Below are positions 23,935 to 34,016 of a stretch of DNA of 64,000 bases, piece by piece. Origin of the DNA: Euonymus europaeus (lineage: Eukaryota; Streptophyta; Magnoliopsida; Celastrales; Celastraceae). The stretch's first letter is position 1; every line of letters begins with the position of its first letter. A program made the position numbers and the translations under genes. The notes below the pieces were generated by a model that saw only the letters and a program-made list of their open reading frames with translations, made no database searches and was not told the origin of the DNA. Location of the stretch: positions 7,276,501 through 7,340,500 of the forward strand of contig OY756967.1 of the NCBI GenBank assembly GCA_963580455.1. Direction: 5' to 3'.

Positions 23935-25188
23935 CTACTGAGGCGTGTAGATACATGTCTTTTGATGAACTATGCCATGCCTAAAATAAAAATCAGTCAT
24001 TTGAAATTCACCTCCATTATCTGTCCTGAAACATTTTACTTTCTTTTCAAACTGTGTTATCACATAGTTCACAAAAACCTCAATGTATTTCCTGGTTTTA
24101 GATTTATTTCTCATCAAATACACCCAAGTGGTTCTTGAGTAATCATCAACCACAGTCAAGAAATATTTATATCCCTCAATTGATTCTACATGACTTGGTC
24201 CCCATATATCAAGGTGAACTAAATCAAAACAGTTTTCAGAAACTGAGGAACTTAAACCAAAATATTTTCTTTTCATTTTACTGAAGTAGCAGATATTACA
24301 ATCTTCAAAATCATGCATTCCAGCAGGAAGCATCTTAGTTACATTAGGTGAAGGGTGACCTAGCCTATAATGCCACACCTTTGAACTAACAGAATTCAAA
24401 ACAGATACATTTCTTAAATTTCTATTAACTTCAGCAGTCCTTCTGATTCCTGTGTCCAACAGATACAGTCCATCATGCAAAATTCCCATTCCATTCTTCT
24501 TGTATGTGCCTAGCTCCTGCATCATGCACCTATCACTCGTGAAACTTAGTGTCATGCCATTATCTCTTATTAACTTACTTACTGAAATTAAATTATATGA
24601 GAAACTTGGCACTACCAGTACATCTTTCAGAATCAGTTTATTATTCAAACACACAGTCCCAATATGAGTTATAGGCAACATACGTTTATCAGGCAAAGTC
24701 ACAGTAAAGTTACTGACTAATTTGTATGAATCTAACAGATGCATATCACAAACAACATGGTCTGTTGCCCCACTGTCTATAATCCATTTATATTCACTGT
24801 ATTTAAAGAGGTTACCTCCTGTTCCAGTTGCAGTGGTGTTGACCTGATTCACTGATGTTGAAGTGTGTTCATCACTCCCAAATTTAGTCTTGATATATGA
24901 CACAATGTCAATCAGCTTATCATCAGTGAGGTTCACCTTCTGACTATTCTGGACAGAGCTTTCCACTTGGTTTACAGAGTGTTGCTTTCCTTGGTAGGTT
25001 CCATTATTAGTTCTCTGTCTTTTTGATCCTTCTGGAAATCCCACCAATTTAAAACACTGATCCACAGTATGATTACTTCTCTTGCAGTATTTGCAGAATA
25101 GTTGATCCTTCTTGCCATGATTGCCTTCTTTCTGTGGAGGTCTGTTTGCTTTATTTTTGTTGTTGTTGCCTTGAAAGGTCATTGCCAC
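23935..25188 (-). pseudogene. Copia zinc knuckle, protease and integrase (first part)
   Basis: The frame starts MAMTFQGNNN and holds the CCHC knuckle CKYCKRSNHTVDQC (about residues 32-45) and the aspartic protease box WIIDSGATDH (about 134-143). The integrase HHCC region (WHYRLGHPS ... CNICYFSK) and two acidic residues of the integrase core (DLVHLDIWGP and FRTDNGGEFQ) follow. A TAG at 23935-23937 interrupts the conserved TPQ-NG block just ahead of the third catalytic residue. As a product it would give a truncated integrase. Confidence 0.88.
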
Positions 25189-26003
25189 AGCTCTGACACT
25201 AATTGGCCAGAGTTAGACATATTTAGTTGAGTTTCTTCTTCTTTGATCAACCCCAAAGCTTTGTTAATCTCAGGTAGTGGCTCCATCATCCAAATCTGAC
25301 GACTCAAACTCCTATAGTTCTCATTGAGACCCATTAGGAATTGTGTCAGTATCTCTCTTTGACGCTTAACTTGAGCCTTGTTGCAGCCACACCTGCCTTG
25401 CTCATCCAGCTGATCATACTGTTCCCATAAGGACTTCAATCTTGTATAATATTCCATTACAGATGAATTTTCTTGTCTAATACAGTAAAGTTGTCGAGAA
25501 ATTTCAAAGAACCTAGCACCATTGAATGATGAAAAGCGATCCTTTATATCCTTCCAGAGATCATAAGCTGTGTCTTTATCAGACATGCTAGCCAAGACTT
25601 GCTCTGAGATGCTGTTCGTAATCCACGTTTGTATAATGCAGTCGCAACTCGTCCAGGCTACATAATTCTCATCTGCTTCATCAGGAACCCTAAGTGTTCC
25701 ATCAATGAAACCCACTTTGTTGCGAGTTTTCAATGCCTTCACTGTACGTTGGCTCCACATAGTATAATTATCTCCATTGAGCTTAAATGTGATTAACACA
25801 TTTGTATTAAGATCACCTGGTAATATTGTGTAGGGATTCAATAGTGTACTCTGCGAGACAGTACCTCCATTGACATTACCCTGGACGGGTCCTCCAATTT
25901 CAATTCCAGGTATCTCGTTTCCAGTATTTGTGCGATTTACTTCACCAGTTGAAGTCATGTGTCTGCTGTGTTTCTTGTATTCACCATCGCCCTCTGATAC
26001 CAT
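25179..26003 (-). CDS. Copia gag polyprotein, N-terminal part
   Basis: Retrotransposon capsid protein that forms cytoplasmic particles. The frame opens with an ATG spanning the LTR/primer-binding-site junction (26003). An internal Met at 25958 (MTSTGEVNR) is the more natural start. A gag N-terminal motif of the UBN2/DUF4219 type is present (NPYTILPGDLN, FKLNGDNYTMW, GFIDGTL), followed by the capsid region LWKDIKDRFSSFNGARFFEI and LKSLWEQYDQL. A frameshift near 25180-25190 separates it from the zinc knuckle and pol, which continue in another frame. It overlaps the next frame by about 10 nt. Confidence 0.85.
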   Translation of the reverse strand: MVSEGDGEYKKHSRHMTSTGEVNRTNTGNEIPGIEIGGPVQGNVNGGTVSQSTLLNPYTILPGDLNTNVLITFKLNGDNYTMWSQRTVKALKTRNKVGFIDGTLRVPDEADENYVAWTSCDCIIQTWITNSISEQVLASMSDKDTAYDLWKDIKDRFSSFNGARFFEISRQLYCIRQENSSVMEYYTRLKSLWEQYDQLDEQGRCGCNKAQVKRQREILTQFLMGLNENYRSLSRQIWMMEPLPEINKALGLIKEEETQLNMSNSGQLVSELWQ

Positions 26004-26331
26004 GAAAAATCTGATGACTTCGTGAAGAATAAAGATTACAAAGAAGAAGAACAGTAGAGACAGAAGAAGAGAAAATGAAGAAAAGACTTTTAAATCATAA
26101 CTTCATTCATACCAGATTCAAAACAATTACAAAGTTAATATAGAAGAGGGAATGCCTCAACGGCTAGAAGTCATATCACCATACAAGGTGTACAGAGGAT
26201 TTGACATATAGCCGTTTTACAATGAATGAAGTAGAAGAAGAGGGAGGAAGAATACGGAAGCTAGGAAGAAACCGATGGGCTTTAGAAGACCTAAGCCCAT
26301 GTATCAAGCCCAGCAACAGCCTATTCTAACA
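26003..26331 (-). repeat. 5' LTR of the young copia element
   Basis: 329 bp, TG...CA ends. The primer-binding site TGGTATCAGAG directly abuts it at 25992-26002. The last base of the LTR supplies the A of an ATG that overlaps the primer-binding site. Confidence 0.95.
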
Positions 26332-26488
26332 ACAACCAATGGAATAAAGAAAAATTACACTGAATTCCTCCCCTCCAAAACTACAGTTGTCATCATCTCT
26401 TTATGCTTGCTCCTTATTTTTTGAATCCATGAAAACACAGTTACTTCTTCATTACCTCCATAATCTGGAATCATGTTGACAACAATTC

Positions 26489-29383
26489 TCAATCATATAT
26501 CGGAACGGTAGTAGTATTAGGCAATCGTCGACCACCCACGAATGAGCTGAACAGATGCAGAGCTCTTGATGGCTGTGCATATGGAACCATATGAGAAGCC
26601 CCTCTGACCGTAGCAAAAGTCAATAAATTACCATACTCGATCACCCAACCTCCGACCTGTGTTATACAACTTAAAAACATTCAGACAGACCACAAACCTG
26701 AAACCAGAAATATATGAAATTGTTGGTAAGTCGTAATATGTTGTCAGGTACCTGACTATTGTGAAACCAAGCTCCATAAGGTACGGTAATCTTGAATTTT
26801 AGATCTTGAGCTAGATCGCGGATATGTGTCCGGGAGCCCATCAATGGCCCAACCGAATCTTGATCGCCACTGCATCGACATAAATGTGCATTGTATTATA
26901 TTCAGAGCTCCAATAATGTTAAACACTCACTTGTGCCAGAGGTATTTTACCTGAACACCAAAACTGGTATATGATTTTGAATTATCCTTTTGAGCACTGG
27001 AAGTATGTTCATAGCAAAATCGGGGGCACTATAATTTAATACTCTGTCCAATCGACATAAAAATAGAAAGATGAGTTATACAAATGTACCATTGAATGAA
27101 TTTCAGAGACTAAATTTACAGAAGAGTTCGAATTGTATCAAGAAAACAAGCTGGCTGAAGTAAGGATTAATTAAAGGGAGATTCCATTTTTGTCCACTAG
27201 TTGGTGTAAACTGAAATGTATAATTTTGGAACTCACAATGATTACACAAGTGATAAAAATCTTACGTTTTCACTGTGAAGAATAGAAAGAAAAGCAAGCC
27301 TTTCTCTTCTTTCTTCTTTTCTTGGGCTAGGAGAAGAAACATAAATATTACTTACCCACCGCACATAGACCAGCCATAAGGTAAGCCAGTCTTATTTGCA
27401 TGAAGAGCCCTTTGGACCTCGGGAAGGTTGAAATAGAAATGTCCTTCATACGTCAGACATACATCGACACCTACGCTTATCTTGGTCACCTTCACATATT
27501 TTCAACAAAACTGTTTAGAAGATACTTAAAGAAGTATGCATGTCAATAAGAAAACAATGAAGAACCCAAGTAAAAAATTGAGCATACCACTTTCCGCAAT
27601 CTCAGCTCTTGCTCTGCAATAGATGGATAGCAAACATCAAGGATTACATCATAATTGTCTATGTAATCACCAACAATACGATTGGCTTCGGCAATGGCAT
27701 CGGTGCATGTTTGTGTTAGATTATGAGGACTTTCAATGACATAGTCGTCAAAATCACATTCATTCATGATAGTAAGGCCAACTTCGTCAGAAATCATGCC
27801 ATGGGACCAGAAGTATTCATATGTTGCAGAAAGATCCTTATCGAGCCCGACGAGAGGATTTCCAATCTAATAAGAGAAATCACAAATCAATTATCCAATG
27901 GATAAACAAGAGTTGAAGAATAGACACGATATTATTCAGTATGAACCACACAGCTAGATTTGCTTACGGCTACTCCTCTGATATTGAATTTGAAACCAGA
28001 AGACTGAGCATTATAGTCCAGCAAAACATCAGCAAGCTGTGGAATATAGTGCCCTGAGATGATAGCATACACAAATATAAGGAACTGGAAAAAAAAATAT
28101 AGTAGTACAAAAAACTGTTACACAGTGGATCTTTACTTCTCAAGCTAATGGTTAAATTGAGCAATTTTCTTCCATAAGCCTGATATCCTCTATCACGAAA
28201 AGAGAGGAAATTTTTAACAAATAATTTTCTATAATTCCGATTTTATTTCCTAATCAGTGAATAGCATCTTAACAACAAACAAGCAGTGTATATTAAATTT
28301 TTAATTAGTGGAAAAGACAGGTGATTAAATTTAAAAGCGGAAAATCCTACAAATATTTGTCAAACCTGCATAGCTTTCTCCTGTAAGAAACAGTGCCCTT
28401 GATTTGAATTCTGTAAATTTCTCAAACCATTTCAACAAGAATGAGCGCATGTCCCTGGCTGCCAAGAGCAAGAGATGGACCTTGGATGAGTCCAAATAAG
28501 ACATTTAGTCAATATTGAATAGGTTAACAAAAATTAATATCATTACCAGTTGAGGCATCTCCAGTAGTATAATCGGAAGTTGTATTTGAGTACGACCATC
28601 CCACACCAGCAGGAGATTCAACGAAGAGAAGGTTTGATGCTACAACAAATAAAAGAAAAAGAACACACACAAGCGTATAATCAAAATTGTTGGACCTTAA
28701 ATCAGGAACTATATATGTCCTAATTATAATTAGCTTGAGTAGTTTTAGTTAGCATCTCTACCTTTATTCCACGACATTGAATTTCTCCGAAGCCCTCGAC
28801 CGTCACCTTTCGGATAAAAAGGACCCAATTCAGTGAAGGCACCTCCACCAACAGAGGAACAACCTGGACCTGAACATGGAAGTTTTGAACATTTAATTAG
28901 CAGTTGCATCCAGGCATTATTTGGGACATCAAAATTTATTCGACTCATACATTGTTATATGAATCATACAGTATTATGAAGCCAAATAGTGTCAATATTT
29001 GTAAAGATATAAATACAGAGATATGTGTCAACAATTTTTACAAAAATATTAAATAAAATGCCAGGCTTTTTTAGTGTGCGTGTGTGTGAGAGAGAGACAG
29101 AGGGAGAGTGAGAAGAATGAGTACCTCCATTGAGCCAGAGAGTGAGAGGCTTCTTGTCTGGATCTTTCTCTGCCTCAACAAAGTAGTAAAACAAGCTCCT
29201 TCCAGCCTTTACATCCACATCCACATACCCAGCAAATTGCCTGAACCCAACCTTCGGTTGACCAGGCAGCCTCACCACCAGATCCTCAGCTGGAAATCCT
29301 TCAGCCACATTACTCACCAATAACCGCCACACACAACCCAAAAACAAAATCAACCACAACCCACCAAAACTACACCTACCCAT
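26489..29383 (-). CDS. SCPL: Serine carboxypeptidase-like protein, copy 2 (complete, hybrid)
   Basis: Exons: 29125-29383, 28762-28869, 28547-28639, 28366-28458, 27968-28053, 27588-27866, 27356-27489, 26951-27043, 26752-26869, 26489-26656. All GT-AG; total 1431 nt, 476 aa, about normal for family S10 SCPLs. Start MGRCSF at 29383, signal peptide about 1-30. Oxyanion-region [22 protein letters not shown], Ser182 in GESYAG, Asp386 in SGDQDSV, His443 in GASHMVP: the Ser-Asp-His triad is complete. A secreted or vacuolar carboxypeptidase or acyltransferase is expected; the substrate is unknown. Variants link the 3' part to copy 3 and the 5' part to copy 1, with the switch in exon 2 or its edges. Private changes: Leu219Val and Val-to-Ala in the signal region. 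Confidence 0.96.
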
Positions 29384-29494
29384 CTCCTAAATCCCCAAGA
29401 TACTCACACACAACACAATTAATCGTTATTGTTCTCTGCACATCATCACAAAAGGAAGAAAACGAAAGGAAAAGAAGCACTAAAAGGCAAAAAG

Positions 29495-29577
29495 CTTTAT
29501 AATAATGACAATGACATGAGAATGTATTGTATTAATATCTTTATCAAACAAATTCCGTTACAACAGCAGAGCACGTG
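29495..29577 (-). promoter_or_regulatory. Putative promoter of SCPL copy 2 (TATA box and G-box)
   Basis: TATAAAG on the minus strand at 29495-29501, 112 nt upstream of the ATG, and a G-box CACGTG at 29572-29577. It matches copy 1 closely in this region, so copy 2 probably inherited the left-type promoter. Confidence 0.45.
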
Positions 29578-29584
29578 AATCCTG

Positions 29585-30715
29585 AGCGAAAAGGGAGGCT
29601 AAAATCTCAAAGACCCAAACTGAATTGCAAAAAAGTTTCAGTCTTTATGCATAAACATCCACTCAGAAAAACAATGTACATGGAAAGAGGAACTGGGTTA
29701 GCCAGTTTCACGCTGAATTTTGTTGGGTATAGTAGAGAGTAGAGAGTAGAGACTGGAGATAGACGTTGGGGAAGTGTCGTGAAAGATAAAGATCATTGAT
29801 TTAAAAAGTGAAAAATCAAATTTGGCATCTGCGAAGATAAAAAAAGTCAAAAAAGTAAAAAAAGCTTCCTGATATTGAAGGTTATCCTCGTTTATTGTCC
29901 TTGGTAGGCAGATGTAGATCCATCGGGTTGTATTATTATATTTTTCAAAAGTTAGAACCACTTGCAGCTCAAGACTTTGTGCTGCACGAGCCAATGAACT
30001 GGTAGAATTTGATGGAATCCGGAGCCCACAAGCGCGGAGACTCCAAAGTAGCAGTTTGAACTTTGGATGCTGTGCTCATGTTAGTTGTTATCGAGATTCG
30101 AGAGTTCCAAACGGAATATCCCATATTTGGGGGGAAGTCTTTTCGTATTTTCATAAAGTTCGAGAAATAGTTGGAGGAATGAGGATGTTGCTGTCAAAAC
30201 AACCTAGACCTCAAAACGGGCATCAAACAAAATACTAGAAAAAAACTTGTTTCAATGTTGGTTTTATTTAGGTGTAATATGGTAAGAAAGTCAATCATGT
30301 CGCTTATGATGGCGAGACAATTGTTGTGAGTGTGTCAAAAATTTATAGTCAACATTAAATAACTGTTGTAAACAAGAAAATAGTGAAATTGCACTTGTAA
30401 TAAATAGTTTAGAACAAACTATTACGTGAAAAAAATGGCTATCTCATGGTCTCGATATAAAACTTCAATAAATTCTAAATCCACTAAAGAGCATTTCACT
30501 AGAACATTTATAGTAAAAAAAAAATGTCTAAATGTATGTACTTCATTTATGAATGAAATAAGTATAATGCTCAGACAGGTAAAGTACAATGCTAGACACT
30601 TTTTTTTGTTGCAGAGTATTTGACTTCTATTTCAGTCAAGACAAAACTTAGATAATGGCTTGCTCATGTACTTGTTTGTTATCTTGTTCCAGCAAAACCT
30701 AAGGAGTCATGGGAT
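29585..30715. other. SCPL upstream flank, unit 2, no gene recognised
   Basis: Colinear with 2100-3245. One extra 7-bp AGTAGAG unit near 29735 and a short deletion near 30575 distinguish it. It ends at the hAT target duplication 30716-30723. Confidence 0.6.
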
Positions 30716-31950
30716 GTTATATGCAATGATGTAAAAATCAGCCTAGGCGGCTGCCTAGTCGGTAATCGACTCTTGTCGCCTCACCTAGGGCGTAGGTGAT
30801 GGCAGTAGGCGAGTTGGCCGCCTATCACGCCTAGAGCCGCCTATCCCGCCTAACCAGCCTAAGCGGGCCACACTTTTTGGGCTAGAACAAATTTATTTAT
30901 ACAATTTTTGGGCCAAATAGACTGCTGTGTTATTTTCTGTGTTATTTCGTTATTGGGCTCAGGCCCAACCAAACCCTTCAATGAGTTGAGGCTGTATATT
31001 CTATTTCTATTTACAAAAACAGAAAAGAAATAGAAAACCTAGGTCACCTCTTCTTCTTCACCTCACGCAATCAACAGAGCTGGGCAACTGGCCACATCTT
31101 CTTCTTCCTTCTGCTGAGATCTTCGACACATGTGGCTTCTTTCTTCTGCTGAAGTCAGTTCTTCGAGTCTTCAAAGGTGTTTTTTTGTCGCCTCTTTTTT
31201 TTTTTTAGAATGCCACAAAAATATCTTTTTTGATAGTTGTTCATGCCTGCATCAAGTAGCTTTTGTTCCCTTTTTCTTATTTATGGTCTATGACTTCAAT
31301 TGAACACTTGAACTACAATACTTGTTACTTATTCTATTTTCTACTTTTGCTCATGGTTGAAAGGAAACTTTCAGAGAAGTTTCTTCCTTTCTAGCACTGA
31401 CTGATGAAACATTAACAATTAACACTTGTATTTAGTGCTGAAGAATTTCATAAACTACCTTTTCAAACAAAAAAAGACTGCAACTATTAGCATTTCATAA
31501 ACTACCTTTTCTGGCACTGTTCTAGACCTTCTGGTAGGTTGGCTTGTTAGTAACTATTAGCATTTTAGTTGACCATTAGTTTATAATTTGTACTGATCAG
31601 AATACTTGTTGATTGCTTGGACGTGAGACTTAATTAGCTTTTGATTTAATGTGTACAATTTAACTATTGTAGGACAAGACAAGTTATTTGTAACTTTCTT
31701 TGCTGATATAGTGATATGGCATAGTAATTTTCTGCGGGTATCCATTTCTAGGACATGTAAATTATAATTATAAATTTAATATGTGCAATTGTGCTCACAT
31801 TTGTGTGTTATAAATTATAATTATAGGAATATGGCTACTTCATCAGTAGCTTCCAATGCTAATATTAGTGAAGCGTCAAGTGATTTAAACTTTGAAAATG
31901 CTTTGAAACGTGCATCCGCTGATGTTGGATGGGAGTTTGGTGAACTTTTT

Positions 31951-34016
31951 TGTGACGCCCCGATCCCCGGGACGTCAGGTGCCCTCTCTGACACCGTCCT
32001 AGGTCACTAGTGTGAACATCCAGGATAAACCGGAAATCCGGCGGCACCTCCCCGTATATCGGAGAGTGCCCACCTAAATCAGAAACGCAGCGACAATCAT
32101 CACACTAGCAACCTAGCATCCAGGCCTCAGGCCTCAATCACAAGCAATCTTGATCCTAGAGCCTCAGGCCCTCCACTACCAGCATGCACAAACTGATAGT
32201 TTTAAATATAAATCATCACACAGATCTATATATCTCAAGCATATAACCATCATCATCAAACATCATAGTCATACAAGCACTATCCATGCCACATGGTTAT
32301 ATACACGACTCTTACATACAAAATAAAACAACAACATGCATAGAGTATGTCTCGTGCAATCCCAATCCTACCCAGGGCCATCCATGTCACATCCCGTCTC
32401 ACTGATCCGCACCACCAGTACCTGTACCAGTGTCACCTGTAGAAGACAGAAAGTAGGGGAGTGAGCTAGAAGCTCAGTAGGGTACAAGAGTTTATAAGAA
32501 GTAAGGCCGAACCAATCAAAGGACAATGCACCAACATGTATCTACAACATGCACGTATACTCAACAAGCACATATAACAATAATCCAAGTAATCCCCTCA
32601 CCCTGAGCAATCAAAAATACTACCATGTCTCATACATGTAGCATCCAACAGGGAGCAAGCTCCACCACAACAACAACGCTCCTGGGATTACCTGGTTGCG
32701 TGAACCTATCACGCCCGCACATAGCCAGCTAGGTCGCTCTCCAACCTTCGCCCAAGTGCGTTATCCCAACACAGAGTTCACGTGACCCGGTGGCAACTCT
32801 CTTCACCTGTCATCCCTCCATGAGGCTTTCAAGGAACCTAAGAGTCCCCGAGTCCATACTCGAGTCCCCCATGCATCTCTAATGCAATTATGCAATGTCA
32901 TGCCGAATAGATATATATATATATATGAACATCCTACATACATACATATATAACTACCGTGATGCATGAACGGAATTCAACTCGTGCCCGTATGAGACGG
33001 AACACACAAATCGGGTCATGCATACAATCCACAATCAACAATTAACCACACATTGGCTCGTTTCCCCTTAGAAGCAATTAAGGTGGAAACACAACAACAG
33101 GACCAATGAAGAATCGAAACGCTATTTAGAAAGGAGAACGGACGATAGAAAAGAATTGGTTAGGAATCCCTACCTCAATCGAGCACAATCACCTCAAATA
33201 CCAAATTAGGGTTTCGAACCCTCGTTTCTTCCAAACCTATCGATTCACATAATCGAACTCACAATATCAACCAAAACATACCACAATATCCCTACTAATA
33301 TCAATCAATCAACAAAAATCGAAAAACTTACCTTCTCTCTCTAGAATTCTCTTTCAAAAGCTTGTTCCAAAGCCCAATCCAAATCTTACTCCAAAATCCC
33401 AACTAAACCTACACATAGGTCCACAAACAAGCCTATATCAACATATCTAAACCCTAGATACCAATTCCAAACGGAACTAACCAAATCTAAAGAAAACCCC
33501 AATGAGAAACTCTAGGAAAACTTACCTCAAACCTTGAAATCTTCCTTGAAATCTTCTCCAAGTCTCCAATCCAAGCTTAGACTCTCCAAGAATCACTTCA
33601 AATGATCTTCTCTCTCTAGAATCATCGCTCTATCTCTCTCTAGGATGAACCAAAACCATAAATCTGTCTAAAACTCTCGCTGGAGTCTGTTTTGAAAGCT
33701 CGGGTTGCGCCTAGGCGCTACTCTGGGCGCCTAGGCGCTCTGGCCTAAATGGTTTATGGAAACACACTGTCCTGGGCGCTTCTGGGCGCACTTTTGCACA
33801 CGCCTAGGCGCACGCCTAGGCGTGTGATCCCAATTTTTCCTATTCGGTCTCGGTCTTAGCTTCGATTTGATATATTATGGGCCCAAAACGGACATTTGTA
33901 TAAAAAGTTATGGCCTATTTACCGAACCTAGCTCAAAACTATTTTTCCATGATGCCTTACTTCACGAATCATCCCTCACTCGACTCAAAACTAAATTTTT
34001 GGGTCGGGATTTCACA
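31951..34016 (-). mobile_element. Solo LTR (2066 bp) inserted in hAT transposase, unit 2 only
   Basis: TG...CA ends: plus strand TGTGACGCCCCGATC...GGGTCGGGATTTCACA. Flanked by TTTTT at 31946-31950 and 34017-34021. Unit 1 has the uninterrupted site (TTGTT near 4498). The minus-strand sense is preferred because the reverse complement carries the plant gypsy LTR block GAGCTTCTAGCTCACTCC...CTACAGGTGA near 32470-32435. No internal region or second LTR, so solo. It inserted after the array duplication. Confidence 0.92.
33707..33822. repeat. Array of CGCCTAGGCG palindromes in the solo LTR
   Basis: The perfect palindrome CGCCTAGGCG occurs four times (within 33707-33718, 33727-33738, and at 33801-33810 and 33813-33822), with a fifth partial GGGCGC context between. 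It lies about 200-300 bp inside one LTR end. Confidence 0.85.

Larger units (their letters stand above)
21355..26331 (-). mobile_element. Young near-complete Ty1-copia retrotransposon, unit 1 only (4977 bp)
   Basis: Two 329-bp LTRs (21355-21683 and 26003-26331) differ at four positions by my alignment. The ends are TGTTAGAATAGG...TTTTTCA, with perfect 5-bp duplications ACAAC (21350-21354 and 26332-26336). A primer-binding site (25992-26002) and a polypurine tract CAGGGGGA (about 21684-21691) are present. Unit 2 has the clean empty site at 50537-50541. Internal order gag-PR-IN-RT-RH is copia. One frameshift and two in-frame stops interrupt the coding region, so this copy is likely non-autonomous despite its youth. 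Confidence 0.97.
1..27468. repeat. Tandem array unit 1 (27.5 kb, left end cut by window)
   Basis: The first bases of the window reappear near 27469 and again near 51677, each time inside exon 7 of an SCPL gene. These points are used as arbitrary unit boundaries. Unit 1 matches unit 2 almost base for base across gene, spacer and old transposons. In the 353-residue hAT reading frame I see three amino-acid differences. It is longer than unit 2 mainly because of a young copia insertion at 21355-26331. Confidence 0.95.

Noticed and set aside
32910..32935. Short TA run as a TATA-rich promoter in the solo LTR
   Set aside because: ATATATATAT microsatellite without supporting transcript-start context; not enough for a promoter call.
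33701..33830. CRISPR-like or satellite array at the CGCCTAGGCG cluster
   Set aside because: Spacing is irregular, units are only 10-12 bp and palindromic, and the host is a plant; it is an LTR-internal palindrome cluster.
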